From assembly GCA_028583405.1 (NCBI GenBank), contig CM053250.1:41628283-41692282 (forward strand): DNA of 64,000 bases, given 5' to 3'. The notes under the pieces were generated by a model, which did no database searches, was not told where the DNA came from, and worked only from the letters and a program-made list of their open reading frames with translations. This document shows positions 22,415 to 35,060 of this stretch, in pieces. The position numbers and the translations under genes are program-made. Numbering within the stretch: the stretch's first letter is position 1; the number at the start of each line of letters is the position of its first letter. This DNA is from Pogonophryne albipinna. Its lineage: Eukaryota; Chordata; Actinopteri; Perciformes; Artedidraconidae.

Positions 22415-24478
22415 CTTTTGATGACAGAGCCTTTTCCCAACCAATAGTAAGATGCCACAGTGTCACATCTGCTACTGCTGCCTGAGATGCTGATTTCTTG
22501 AATCTGCGATACTCTGTGTATGAACAACATACACCATAGGAATACATGCTATTGATAAGCTTCTTGGACTCTACCATTTTTCCTGCTAGGTCTACTTGCA
22601 AACAAGTTGCCTGAGACTTGAGAGTACTCGTGACAATTGAACCTATGAGCAGTGCAGGAAGGGTATTATCTAGCTTTGGAGAAACCTTTGCGAACAACAT
22701 CAACAGAAAGTCACTCACTGACTCTTTGATCATGTCCTTAATTAATGCTGATGTTATAGTGTCCCTTGTCCATATCAATGTTTATCACATCCTGAGTGAT
22801 TTGCTTGCTAGCTTGCTAGCTTGTCTGCGAGGCACAACTACGAAAAGCAATGATGTCAGCTGTCCCAGGTGAGGATAGTACCAGAAGATCACTGCCAAAT
22901 GTCTGCTGGAGTTGCTGGATGAGGGTCCTCCTAGAAAGCTTATCCCCATGAAGGTCTGTATAGAGTGCAAACAGTTCAACAGAATTCCACATGTTTGACT
23001 GGTCAGGTGTCATCTTCTCTACAACTGACGTAAAGGGAGGATCTTCGTCAGTGTCCTCTGAACTTCTACCCGCCTGCCCTGGCAGTGACCTAAATTGGAC
23101 AAATCTTTGTCAACAGTCAACATGGTACCGGGAATCTGCAGCATGCAGATCACTAATTGTCCCCTGAAGACGATGTTGGACGCTTTTCGAAACAGCATCC
23201 TTTCGTTTTCCACAAACTTCTAATAGAGACTTCTTGGTCTCCAATTCTCGGAATAAGAATGCAGCCCTCCATCTGGACGGGTTCTTCTTGTCAATGTTAA
23301 GATTGCAAAACTCACCACAGAAAACACAATGCTTTTGAAAATTGAAAGGTTCATCTAAGTCCCTGACTGTGAGCGCCTGGTCACCTTGCAAGGAACTTTT
23401 GAATCTGTTTCTCCAGCCCTCTGACCTTTGTGCCGTTCACAGTGAGTCTTTGAGGTGTAAAATGAAACACAACTTGTATGGCATTTCAATGTGAATTCGT
23501 TGTTATTGTCCAATGTTTCTTGAAGCTCAAAGTGTTTTTCATCACCATATATCTTGCTACACTGGATAATGTTTGCTAATCGGACTGCTCCTGCAGAGAT
23601 CAACGGTTCCTTCTTCGCTTGGCAGTTAAACCTCCAACTGAGGTAGCACTCATCAGGCACTGGATCCATAACCAATGTAAACACTGTAAAGAAAATATAT
23701 AATAAAAAAAGGTTAATACACTTACATCCATCTATGCTAACATTTTATTCTAATAGCCCATTTCCAGTGTTGTTCTTGACTGATTTACATTGAATGATAG
23801 CCACGCTAAGAGTAGACTACATCAATAGCTATGAGAAAGACACATTTATAATAATGTGAAATAATAGTCAATATAAGATATAATACTGTTGTTTATTCTT
23901 GCAAGAAGGAGTTAAATCACATACAAAGGATATGGTTTAACTCACACACAATGTTGCTCAAAGGAACAGCAAAAAACATCAGGCTTATATCGTCCAAAAC
24001 ACAGGAGATAACAACAAAGTCGTAAATCGAGGTGGCGCTAATATCAGCCGCGGGTGTCGGAAAGTCGGGTCATCTGCGATGAGTCATCTGTGACGTCTTC
24101 TGGAAAGAGTCACGTACTTCCTTCACGCTTCATAGAAATGAGATATTTAGGAGACAGCAAGTCTGTCTTCTCATAAATATCAACAACCTGAAATGCCCTG
24201 CCTCCTCCTATCACAAGAAGAGGCAGCTGCAAGGTCATACACAGTTCAGAGCCACACATGATATCAGTGCATTAAAACAACCCAAAGAGTGGAGAAAACA
24301 GTTTCTCCAACAACTGTCAACAATAATCTTATAAATAAAATACTTACAGATTATGCTTCATCAAGGGCGTAAAAGAAGTGGATGGACGCAGGGCCGGCCT
24401 GCCGCACTGGCGTTATACATTTTCGCCTAGGGCGCTGAACTGTAGAGGGAGCGCAGGGGTGCAGTCCAGATTTTTTTT

Positions 24479-25361
24479 TTATTTTTATTTTTTAATAGGC
24501 CTATGTATATTTTTTTATTTTTGTAGGCGCCCCCCAGATTCCTTTTTTTTAGGCGCCGCTCAGATCAGGATTCATTTGTTTTTTTGAGAATATGAAAAAT
24601 AAAACGTAGGGGCGCCCCAACACTGCACCCACCCCTCTCTATGTTTTCTTTGGTTCTGTCCATTTGTGTGCAACCCCAACAAAAAGCCGTCTGGGGCGCA
24701 TTGGAAAAGCAGCTGATATATAGTATGATAGAAGCTAGCAGATGAGCTGCTTTACCATCTAGCTTGATAGCTCTTTTTACACCAACTGCACTGTGTGGTT
24801 TTTCTTGTATTCATTATATATATTTATTATTATTAAAGCTATCTATTTTGTTCCATCTGTAGCTTACAAATGGTAATGGACACAAAATAAGTCTGCTAAA
24901 TCATTAACTAGCTAGGTTATCACTTAAAAAATATATTTTGCATATTTGGGCACAGGAAATTATGTCAGCTAGTCTGAACTGCTCAGTATTATTGCAGATA
25001 GATACCTACTACATTATTCTCTGTGTAATTTCCAGGTGCATTGTTAAAATATCTGGGTAATCCCACTCCCACCATGCACAACCTGAGTCTACTGCATCAC
25101 TGCCTGTAGCAGGTGAGTTCAGTCAAGTTTTTTGTGATATTGCCTGTTGAGTTTATTAGGGTTGTGGGTAGTTCATACACATGTTCACACCTGGAAGCTT
25201 CCCAGCACAGTACCACAGTTTTCTAGTTTATTATTGCACATTACAATAGCACCTATATTACTAATAATGTACATGCTAATGTAAAACAAACACACACACA
25301 CACACACACACACACAGTGGGTGTCTAACTGTGTCCATGCATGTTTGACTGTGCATACAGG
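24479..25361. other. 5' leader and putative intron of the hAT element
   Basis: AT-rich, no open frame with similarity. Contains (CA)n at 25290-25318 immediately before the transposase exon. Confidence 0.5.
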
Positions 25362-27641
25362 TGAAAACGTATCGATACCAATCCCAAGTGAACCTGCTGC
25401 TCCACAATCTGCAGGGGAAACATTGATCCCGAGTACCACAACACAGTCTGCAGCACGTGACGCCACAAAGGCAGCAGCTGTTGACCCTGCCGACTGGCCA
25501 TCCATGTCTGATAAGGTAAGAACAGAGTTTGTGAGCAGAGGACCCTATCAGGCAAAACCACACTTCATTTTTCCAAAAAGACAGGATGGGAGAAGCTGCC
25601 ACCACCAATACTTTTATAGAAAACTGGTAAATGGGGAAAGAATCAAGAGAAGCTGGCTATTGTACTCACAGAAAAACGACAGCCTTTACTGTTTTTGCTG
25701 CAAGCTGTTCTCCCAGAAGGAATACAAATTAATCAGTGCAGGACTAAATGACTGGAAAAATTGCCACCAATTACTGAAAACACACGAGAACACTCCAGAA
25801 CATACTAAACACATGGAATCATGGAAAGAGTTAGAGTTTCGATTACAAAAGGGACAAACTATTGATAGGACTGAGATGGCGCTTACAGACATAGAAAGGA
25901 AGAGATGGCGTGAGGTGGTAACAAGGTTGGTCGCCATCATTCAATCATTAGCTGAGAGAAACATGGGCCTCAGGGGAACATGTGACACACTCAACAAACC
26001 CAACAATGGCAACTTCCTTAAAGAAGTGGAGCTGATGGCAATGTTTGACCCTGTAATGAAAGAACACGTTGCTAAAGTCAAAAGGGGTGCAAGCCATACC
26101 ACATATCTCGGAAGAAATATTCAAAATGAACTCATTGAATGTATCGGTGAGAGAATCAGTGCCCACATGATTGAAGAAATTAAGAAGGCTAAATATTATT
26201 CCATCATTCTGGACTGCACACCTGACATTAGCCACACAGAGCAGTTATCAGTCATCTTAAGGATTGTTACAATGGAGGAGATGCCACAAGTTAAGGAACA
26301 CTTCATGGGGTTCCTTGTTGCTGAGGAATCAACTGGCGAGAGTTTGTCATCCCTCATCCTGGACAGGCTCCAAGAACTGAACATCCCCTTTGAGGACTGT
26401 AGGGGACAGTCTTATGACAATGGTGCCAATATGCGAGGGAAAAACAAAGGAGTTCAGGCCAGGTTACTTGAACTAAACCCAAGGGCACTATTCGTGCCAT
26501 GTGGCGCACACACTCTCAATCTGGTGTTAGCTGATGCAGCGAAAAGCTCCCTAGATGCCACTGGATACTTTGGCTACCTCCAAAAGCTTTATACATTGTT
26601 TTCAGCATCCACAAAGCGCTGGGACATTTTGAAGAGCCATGTCACCACTACCTTGAAATCATGGTCTGAAACCAGGTGGGAGAGCCGGGTCAACAGTGTG
26701 GAAGCTGTGCGATATCAGGCTCAACATGTTCGAGATGCACTTTTGGAGGTGAGGGACAAGGCCACTGACATGATGATCAAAATAGAGGCACAGTCTTTGG
26801 CTGAGGAAGTGGGGTCCTACCGCTTCTCCATTTGCACTGTGGTGTGGTACGACATCCTCAGTAAAGTCAAACAGGTCAGTAAGGTCATGCAGTCTGTGTC
26901 AATGCAACTTGACATCGCAGTTGACCTCCTGAGAAAGACAAAGGCCACCTGGAAGACTACAGAGCCACTGGATTTGCCTCTGCTCAGATCAGTGCTAAAG
27001 ATATGTGTGAGGACATGGAAGTGGATGCTGTCCTCAAGGAGAAGAGGCAGTTCTCTTATGAAGCACCTGATGAGCCAATGGCCAATGCCCTAAAAAAGAT
27101 GGAAGTTACATTTTTCAACAGGGTGGTTGATGTTTGCATCACTTCCCTCAATGAGTGTTTTGAACACCTGGAAGAAGTTCAGGCAAAGTTTGGGGTGCTT
27201 GTCAACTTCCCCGAACTGCCCAGAAACGAGATGACAAAGCAGTGTCAAACACTGAGCAACACCCTGAGCTCTGGCGGACAGTCAGACATAGATGGAAAAG
27301 AGTTGGCACTGGAGCTGATGAACTTTCCAACTCTCCCCTCACCCACAATGACCACCCTGGAACTGTTGGTGTTCTTGGAAAGGAAGAACCTGAGGAAGGT
27401 TTATCCTAATATGTGGGTGGCCCTCAGGATCGCAGTCACTATGCCAGTGACAGTGGCTTCAGCAGAAAGAAGCTTCTCAAAGCTGAAGTTAATTAAAACC
27501 TACCTGAGGTCTACAATGGTCCAAGAACGCCTCAGTGGACTTGCCATCATCAGCATTAACAGTGATGTTTCTCGTCAGCTGTCATATGAGGATGTTATCG
27601 ATGACTTTGCAGCAAAGAAGTCAAGACGAGTGCAATTCTGA
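25362..27641 (+). pseudogene. hAT transposase, ZMYM1/TTF-finger type, one frameshift
   Basis: Frame 1 runs to 27093 and contains a TTF-type zinc finger (RSWLLYSQKNDSLYCFCCKL with following His), then the DUF4371-like RNase H core with LDCTPDISHTEQLSVILRIV, DCRGQSYDNGANMRGKNKGV and FVPCGAHTLNLVLADAA. From about 26950 the continuation shifts to a frame open from 27003 to 27641 with the hAT dimerisation block (TVASAERSFSKLKLIKTYLR). A single missing base near 26940-26955 explains the break. An acceptor-like CATACAG precedes 25362; the first in-frame ATG is at 25504. A (CA)14-like tract lies just upstream. Confidence 0.88.
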
Positions 27642-28478
27642 GTGTTTAAGTCAAACAAGTCAGTAAGGTATTTATTTATTATTACAATATGTGTGTTCAA
27701 AAACAGAAATGTAATTGTTCTTTTTTTGTATAAATCGTTTTTATGTATTTGTTAATATTTTTTCATTTATTTTATTTTATTTATTTATTATTACAATACG
27801 TGTGTTCTTAAGTGTTCTTTAAAATAGTTCTATAACTCCTTCTGTGGAAGCTACTTGTTTATTAAAAGATGTTTGTTGAATTATAACTAAAGCAAGTGTG
27901 GTTTTTGTATTTGTGTGTAGGGTGGGGGGGTTGGTGTTTTCAATGTATACTATAGGACAGTAAACCAAAAATATCGTTTAAAAACTGGAGAGATAAAAAT
28001 ATGAATACATAAATGAATGTTAACTAGGTCAAATAAGATATGAATGAACAACAAAAATAAAATAAGTTACATGTATTGGCTATGGTAGGTTATTGGTTAT
28101 GTTCACATACTCATTTGATTATTAAAATGTTAACTGATCTTTTTCATATGGGTGTTTTAGAGTTGTACCCCCTAGATCTATTAGTAATTGTGTGCTCAAA
28201 GTGCACCAGATTGAAGCATTTTACTTTAAAATGTTCAAAAATTTCTTCCCGGACCCCCCTAGAGGATGTGACGTCCATCCCCCAATTCAAACATGTTCAT
28301 ACAATACTGAATACATTTGAAGCCTTTTTGCCTATGTCAATATGTCTCTGTTTTTGTAGTGTATTCGTCTTTTGTAGAGATTTTTAATTTATTCTTTATA
28401 TATTCTATGGGGGGGGGGGGCGCCAGCTAAAATCTCGCCTAGGGCTGCAAATTGTCTAGAGCCGGCCCTGGATGGACG

Positions 28479-28800
28479 ATCCAAAGAGTTGCATTCCCCA
28501 GTGTGTTTTTGACTTGACTAGCAAACTCAAATAGCTAGGAATAATACAGGAACGGCATCAATGGGGCCCCACGTACCAAATACAATCTGGAGGCAGAATA
28601 CGTTTGACAACAACATCTTGCAATTATGGTTTGATTACATAATCACAGGGTATATTACACTTTAGATGAAATGGTTACAACATGTTAGACGTGACATGAA
28701 AAGCATATCAAAAATATATTAAAAAATCCATTGTTCTGGATCTCAAAAGCTCAATGGGTGTAGGAAGGTTCATCCGCAGACCTGTTTTGCTGGCTTGGCA
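28479..28800 (-). other. Distal part of the CXC element beyond the hAT insertion
   Basis: This continues the CXC-element sequence interrupted at 24381. No intact frame was seen; it would correspond to the 5' leader of the minus-strand gene. Confidence 0.4.
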
Positions 28801-29427
28801 TAAAAGGGTTAATATGCATTCATTTGGAACACATGACTTCCTTTATGAATACACATTGGAGAAAGCAAATTGGGTGCATTTCATTTGAGAATTTTGCATG
28901 AAATCGCATAAATCCTTATTTTTCAGGGATTTGGCCATTTTGGGCATAAAGGGGTTACAGCAGAGAAAAAAATGTTATCAGATGAAACAAGGTTCAACCC
29001 CACGGCTCCCGGACTATACCAACAATACCACCAAAATGCTTACGTGAATGGGGACGTGAATATAATAACGTACCAAATGTCTCTCTGAACCACCCAAGCA
29101 TCGTTACCATTCATAGTCTATGAAATGTCATTGTACTCCACCAACAGTTGTTTAAACTTTAGATAATTCACCAAAAAACAATCATTTTTGACAACATCAC
29201 ATTGACCCAAACTCATTGTTTTTCCATTGCAAAAATAAATCCAACATATTTAAAAGCTGTTATAATCAGAAAATACTCATTAGAATCGCATTTAAACCAA
29301 TTGTTTAAGAATTGCTCTAAAAGCAGATTCAACTGTCGTACAGATACTATTTATTGCTCTTTGTCCTCATGGAGAGAACTTCACAACACATCATCTGATG
29401 CAATTCTGAACCAAGTAAACATCCACA

Positions 29428-29544
29428 GCCGATACACCAGAGGCCTGTACTACGAAGCTGGTTCTCTTTCTAGCAGGTTAGATCTCCATGGTAACTTATG
29501 CTGTGTGGCTAACCAGGTAATGGTACTACGAAGCTGGTTCAACC
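29428..29544. repeat. Broken MITE-like repeat hosting the P-type transposon (left piece)
   Basis: GTACTACGAAGCTGGTTC occurs twice (29445 and 29523), with TAGATCTCCATGGTAACTTA between. Its continuation, TAACCTGGATATGTTTGAGT, lies at 37953 beyond the P element. Confidence 0.6.
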
Positions 29545-29937
29545 CAGAGCCCTAGAGATACTAAGAGTTACGACACTCCCATAGACCTCCGTTGTAAAAA
29601 ATGGCGGCACCTACTTCCGGGGTATGGACATCGAAATAGTTCCAAATATTGTCATTTGGGCGTTGGACCTCATTCACTTACATTACGGCGCGTCGATTAG
29701 TTCCAGAGGTAAGTTGCTGAAATATCGAACTCTTTTGAATTGTCAACTGTCTATATTGTATCAGAGGCCCTTTATGATGCTTATACTGGTCTTCATTTGT
29801 ATATGCACAGCGTAATTATCTATATTTTATCTTGGTTGTTACAAACAATTTTGCTAGCATTGCCTGCTAGTTAGCTAGCGCGACTTCGTCAGCTTTGAAG
29901 GTAAGATTTCAGTTATGAATCGCTAGCAGCTTATATA

Positions 29938-30285
29938 TCAATGATGCTGGGTAACTAACAAGCAGGATTTAGATTGATTATGTGTTTTTATTGTGATTTT
30001 GGTTTTTATCTGCTGAATCAGCCTCCCTGTTCCCAGATGCAGCTCCACGCTAGGGGTGATGGACATCTCATCCAAGGTGAGCACACATTTCTTCTCCATC
30101 TCACTCATGCCATCTGCCTTCAGCCTCAGCATATCAAACACCTCCCCCAACACTCCTGGCTCCAGTCTGACGTGCTGCATCCTCCTCTGAATGGTCCTGA
30201 TGTCAGGCAGAGGCATATTCATGGCTTGGAGGGTTTTATATCCTGTAGTGCCACAACAGAACCTTAGTTGTATTGCTTTTTTCAC
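29938..30285 (-). pseudogene. P-type transposase core fragment
   Basis: Reads LRFCCGTTGYKTLQAMNMPL, PDIRTIQRRMQHVRLEPGVL and KKCVLTLDEMSITP. This is the N-terminal part of the RNase H-like core of THAP9/P transposases, with the first catalytic Asp in TLDEM. Beyond about 30000 the similarity ends and only 390 bp remain to the TIR, so the rest of the catalytic region is missing. Confidence 0.75.
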
Positions 30286-30378
30286 GGTTTCTTTCCCCCA
30301 CCGTATCCCACCTTTTTTTGATTGCCCAAGTGCTCTAATTTGGTCTGTGTTGAAGATTTTTTTTACACTTTAGATTAA

Positions 30379-30810
30379 TCAAATTGTGGTTTTTTTGAAT
30401 GCCGAATGAATCCTTTTCTGGTTTACCAGAGCCCTCTCTGCTCTCTTTCTTAGTAATCTCTTCCTTCTCAGTTGCCTCATTAGATCCTCCATGTGAGCCC
30501 GGTCACAACTGGCCCTTGGCAGTCTGGTCCCTGGAGCACCTGACCCTGGCAAACTGGCCTCTTCATAGCTGACCCCTGACTGACTGGCTCCTGGCACACT
30601 GATCTCTGGTAAGGTGGCCTCTTGATTGTCGGCCCCTGACATACTGGCCCCTGGCAGTCTGCTGACCTCTGTCTCACTCTCTCTGTCTGTTATGTCCCTT
30701 TTCATTCCCTTGGAACTCCACCTCAATATCTCCCTGAATCTCTGTAACAATAACAAGGCAATCTTGCTGTTATATGTGTATGCTGCCTTTACATGTGCAC
30801 CTATTGTCAT
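30379..30810 (-). pseudogene. P-type transposase linker and coiled-coil exon
   Basis: A 143-codon frame: residues 45-105 are a degenerate Gly/Ala/Ser-Leu-Pro repeat (LPGASMSGADNQEA, LPEISVPGASQSG). It is followed by a basic helix, LMRQLRRKRLLRKRAERAL, typical of the coiled coil between the THAP domain and transposase core. Confidence 0.6.
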
Positions 30811-30897
30811 TTAAGGGTACACTACACTCCTATAGTGACATGCATCTAAGTTCGTCTATTGGCAATGTTAAAGTATGAAGAAATCTGTAGATTATCT

Positions 30898-33800
30898 ACA
30901 TGTGCAACCCTGTCTCCTAAAAATTACGTTCCCACAGAACTAAACTGCATTTTCAATTATGTTTAGTCAGAAACGTATTTTTCTCCCACGTTACGTTCGT
31001 TATGAACGTATCTCAAATACGTTTATTTTCTACATATCTTCTAGAAACATATTTTCTCCCACGTTACGTTTCTTATGAACGTATCTTAAATACGTTTATT
31101 TTCTACATATCTTTGCCATTTATTGTCTTGCTTATAATAATGATAATAGTCATTTATAAATATTATTTTAGAGCACACATTTGAAATCAGTAGGCGAGGC
31201 TGTAATTTCTCCAGCTGTTACTCTCATGAGCGAGGCAGAAAATAATAGTTTTAACAGCCAAAAAGCTGCTGTGTCATTTATTGCACCTCAAACATTAAAA
31301 CAAATCCAGAGTTACGTGTTTCTGTACTTCCTCTAAGAAGAAAGGACACTAACAGAAGATCTCTGTGGCTTCAGGCTTGATCGCCGTTCAAATGACAGCG
31401 TTGGTTTCCCCAAAAGTGGGCGGGGCCTAAAGTGACGTACATTTTACTCTCATCTATTATTCAAAACCATTCTATTTATTCTAATGTAAATTACATGCCA
31501 GTGTTTTATCTTTTTATTTATTTGTTTTTATTTTAAATCGTGTAATGTCGGACTTTTTTTTCCGTCTGTGAGGAAAATAAATGGGGCTTCGAGCCTCAAA
31601 ATACTGAAATCTGTATTTTTTTTAAATCTTTTTTTCCTTCTAATTTGTTATTCTTTTCTAAATAACACACTGTTATTTACTCAACAATAACACACAATTA
31701 TCCTTGTTTTTATTTATTGGTTTAATTCTATAATCTTGGGCTTTTTAGCCGTAAATAAAGTCACCGGAAACAGACGTAGGCCTATAAGGGACATTTCGAG
31801 CGATACACACCACAAACCCACTGAACAGATTACCCAAGATCCTCAGCTTGAAGCTTGTTGATTGGATGTTTTAGCCGCAATGCATGTTGGGATATGATGT
31901 TAATGCGATATGATATCCGAAAACATTTTAAAAATATATAATAATACTTTATTCCGAGTGTTCTTGCTTTTCTCTTTGGAAGTCATCACATAACGGCATT
32001 GTAATACACGGTTCGGCTGCATTAAATATTACACATCTGCCGTAGTTCTTTATTTATAGAGCCCTGATGAGAAGACTTCTGGACAAACAGGAAGAACTGC
32101 ATCTTGCATTTCTTTTCACAAAATACGTCTCCTTGCAGTATCAATAGTAATTCGGCTGACTTTTATATTTGATCCAATTGGTAGATAGGTTATATTTACA
32201 CCATAACGGTGCACAGCTGATAGAAAAGGACTTGTAGTTTTTAAAGATATTACTGATTTTCTTTGAATATAAGAATGTAAATCCTGAGTTGAGAGAATAG
32301 TCAGGGGATTTGGGTGATGGGAGACACATCTATGGATTCACAATTTCAATAGCTTACCATTAAATGACGGATATGCCTTTCTGTCTGTGATGTTTTACAA
32401 ATCAGATATTAATGTGTAGAAGTAAAACATGAGAAATAGTATAGCAATATCCTGTAAAATTATGTAAAAACACGAATAAAACTACACATCTTCAGATGTT
32501 ATACACAAGTGTCCTACACTAATAATACAAAGTTATTATTAGTATGCTGTGTGTACCTTGTGTGCACCGCCTAGTGGTTAAAGCACGTCATTGAATTATT
32601 TTTGTTGAATAATGTTATTTGATGAAAAACATATTAAGAGTACATACTTTCATAGGGGGAAAGTAGAAGGTCAATGATAGAAGTATAGAATATAAAAAAT
32701 CAAGAAGATACTGTAAGTGATCTCTACAATAAAACAGTTTAGTGCCGGATGTACAAAGATATTAATAGGAGGATGTGCAAAACAGACAAACTAATTAACC
32801 TTTATTAACACATTAAAGAATACTTTAGGTTAAGGTCTTCTTTCAAATAAGAAAAAAGCTTTGGGGGTATCTATCTACAGATAAATATTAAGCCTGACAA
32901 AGTACTTAACGTCTAATATATTGCTTTCCTGCAATGTTAACTATGTTGAAGCACTTATTTTAACTGATATTATACACATTAATTATACTCTTATGTATGT
33001 AGATAGTATAAGAAATGTGCAGAATATGACAGTTTAATGAAGGAGGTACACACATATTGATAGATGTCGTAATGCGCTGTTGAGGAACCTGTGACCCAAG
33101 TTTTTCATTCATTGCATAACTACACTAGTTGTGTATATGATATGTCAATAAACCTTAGAACATCTTGAAATCTTGAAAGGGATGTGAAAAATAGCAATAA
33201 TATACAGTCTTTAATTAACTATTAGTAGAGAATAACGAGTAATTCATATACTTTATAGAGATCTGCAGATAAATGTTTAGTCTTCTCAAGCACCAACTAT
33301 CAAATATCTCTCCTGATTGTTGGCACTTGACAATCACCTTCCCTGAATTTTACTCAGGTGTAACTAAAGTCTGCTTTAAGGGTTGTTTATATTTCACATC
33401 ATTAATCAGAATCTGCAGAGTTACTGTAAGTAAATGTAGTGGAGTAAAAATACCAGGTTAACCTCTGAATTGTGGAGTAGAATTACAAAGTAACAATGAG
33501 CTGTCGTGTGGGTATATATTAATGCTGCCCATTATGGATACAAGCGATTTTCACCCATGTAGTAATTATATGTTTTAAATGTGTACACACCAATGTGTTT
33601 CCTATCGCCTAAACCTCCAGGGCTGTACACAGTTTAATACTGTCAACTTCTAATTTTGGGAAAAACGAAAACGTCTTTTAAAACTACAATTCCCAGTAGA
33701 GACGTGCCATAGAGAGCATGTTGCGAAACACAATAGCCAGCATGTGTATTTCTGGGGGGGCGTTCGAGTCCAGTTTTGAATAGTCTGCCGTGGTTTCGTT

Positions 33801-34477
33801 CCATTTCAAAGAGCTTGACGCTCGGCGTAACCTTGGCGCACTGCCACTCCAACATCCAATCACAGAGCTTGAAGATTAATCACGGGGTTTGTCAATGGGA
33901 TTGTAGTCCCAAACGATAGCTGGGGATTATGGGTAGTGTAGTGTCGGCCATCCTAAACTGAATTTTTTTCGGATATCATATCGCATTACGAACACCACAT
34001 CTGGCGTCACAGAGATCTTCCGTTACTGTCCTTTCTTCTTAGAGGAAGTACAGAAACACGTAACTCTGGATGTGTTTTAATGTTTGAGGTGCAATAAACG
34101 ACACAGCAGCTTTTTGGCATGTTAAAACTATTATTTTCTGCCTCGCTCATGAGAGTAACAGCTGGCTAAATTACAGCCTCGCCTACTGATTTCAAATGTG
34201 TGCTCTAAAATGATATTTATAAATGACTATTATCATTATTATAAGCAAGACAATAAATGGCAAAGATATGTAGAAAATAAACGTATTTAAGATACGTTCA
34301 TAAGAAACGTGACGTGGGAGAAAATATGTTTCTAGAAGATATGTAGAAAATAAACGTATTTGAGATACGTTCATAAGAAACGTAACGTGGGAGAAAATAC
34401 GTTTCAGGCTAAACGTAATTGAGAATGCAGTTTAGTTCTGTGGGAACGTAATTTTTAGGAGACAGGGTTGACATGTG
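30898..34477. mobile_element. Non-autonomous element with ~490-bp TIRs
   Basis: Both ends start CAACCCTGTCTCCTAAAAAT (30905 inward; 34470 inward on the other strand) and stay about 97% alike for roughly 490 bp. The same 7-bp sequence ACATGTG flanks both sides (30898-30904, 34471-34477). Each TIR holds a tandem pair of ~75-bp units (CCCACGTTACGTT, GAACGTATCT(C/T)AAATACG). The interior (31400-33990) has no credible ORF. Class unresolved; long TIRs suggest a MULE-like or other foldback-type element. Confidence 0.8.
31400..33990. other. Interior of the long-TIR element, non-coding
   Basis: AT-rich sequence with partial inner inverted matches (CGATATGATATCCGAAAA near 31910 and its complement near 33970) and a scrap of the ACTTTTACTT-type repeat near 33350-33500. 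No gene recognised. Confidence 0.5.
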
Positions 34478-35060
34478 GTATATGAGTCTTCAGAGAATCC
34501 CTGAACCCTGGTAGTTTTGAAGCTGTATAATCTGAAGGTTGCATTAGGAGTGTAGTCTATCCTTGAATTATATAACATGGGAAACATTGTTAGCTTCATA
34601 TATCATACCAATGTTTGATGTGCCATAATAGGTGTGGTCATCATTCCTGACATTAACAGCTGGAGGCATACTCCTTGACGTGGATTTCCTCCTTTTCGGC
34701 TTAGGCCGATGTATAAATACTGTTGGAACAGCATCTGGCCTCAACCTCGAATTTCCTCCTGATTTGTTGCCAATATATTGGTCGTCTTCAAAGTGTACCT
34801 GTAGGTAGGTAGGTTTGATCAGTTTCCACTGCACACTTCAAATGTCATTGAAGAGTCATAATTCTCTACACTTGGAAATATGATGCCCTTTAAAATGTTA
34901 ACAAGTCATGTCACCTCTGTGAACATTACTTACATGACGTGTTTTCTGCTGTTGTTGTCCTCTGTCAGACACAGGTTTTGTCTGTTGACCATTGCCATCC
35001 ATCTCTTCCTTCGCTCTACGTCCTTAGGGAAGCCATACATCCGGAATCCCTTCTCGGATC

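Larger units (their letters stand above)
21222..23684 (-). pseudogene. CXC (tesmin/TSO1-like) domain protein of the TIR element, decayed
   Basis: Several minus-strand open pieces lie in gene order: 23684-23355 (MDPVPDECYLSWRFNC.., C/H-rich KCHTSCVSFYTSKTHCERH), 23391-23110 (HCVFCGEFCNLN, DSRYHVDC), 23013-22816, 22778-22440, then 21750-21222 ending with CGCKSETPCNSKKCSCKVHG and CTMFCACF, a CXC-type zinc cluster. Frame changes and a MITE between 22414 and 21754 break the gene; the flanks of that MITE (WEKALSSK and NVLKAGSELSAIG) would otherwise be continuous. Presumably the element's transposase or accessory protein, but I cannot see a catalytic DDE set and do not assign a superfamily. Confidence 0.55.
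24381..28478 (+). mobile_element. hAT transposon, near complete (ZMYM1-like transposase family)
   Basis: The element (24389-28470, 4082 bp) begins CAGGGCCGGCC and ends GGCCGGCCCTG-like (GAGCCGGCCCTG). The perfect 8-bp duplication GATGGACG is at 24381-24388 and 28471-28478, diagnostic for hAT. Subterminal TTCGCCTAGGGC / CGCCTAGGGCTG blocks pair. The transposase is on the plus strand. Related fragments occur at about 39240-39830, 54530-54960, 56831-58440 and 59930-60310. Confidence 0.93.
20728..28999 (-). mobile_element. Large TIR element with CXC-domain gene remnants (superfamily unresolved)
   Basis: The left end TGAACCTTGTTTCGTCTGAT is mirrored by the right end ATCAGATGAAACAAGGTTCA. Subterminal blocks 'AACCCCTTCATGGCC' and 'AAATAAGGATTTATGAGATT' occur twice on the left (20850-20900, 21010-21070) and inverted on the right (28900-28950). 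Between them lies a decayed minus-strand gene (23684-21222) with a CXC cysteine cluster. Later insertions are a MITE (21754-22414) and a hAT (24389-28470). Without these it is about 3.5 kb. Confidence 0.65.

Noticed and set aside
22800..22832. GCTTGCTAGCTTGCTAGCTTG short tandem repeat as a regulatory array
   Set aside because: Only about three 8-bp units inside a decayed coding region; probably chance slippage.
25185..25608. Minus-strand frames with Cys/Val repeats
   Set aside because: Reading through a (CA)n tract and antisense to the hAT transposase.
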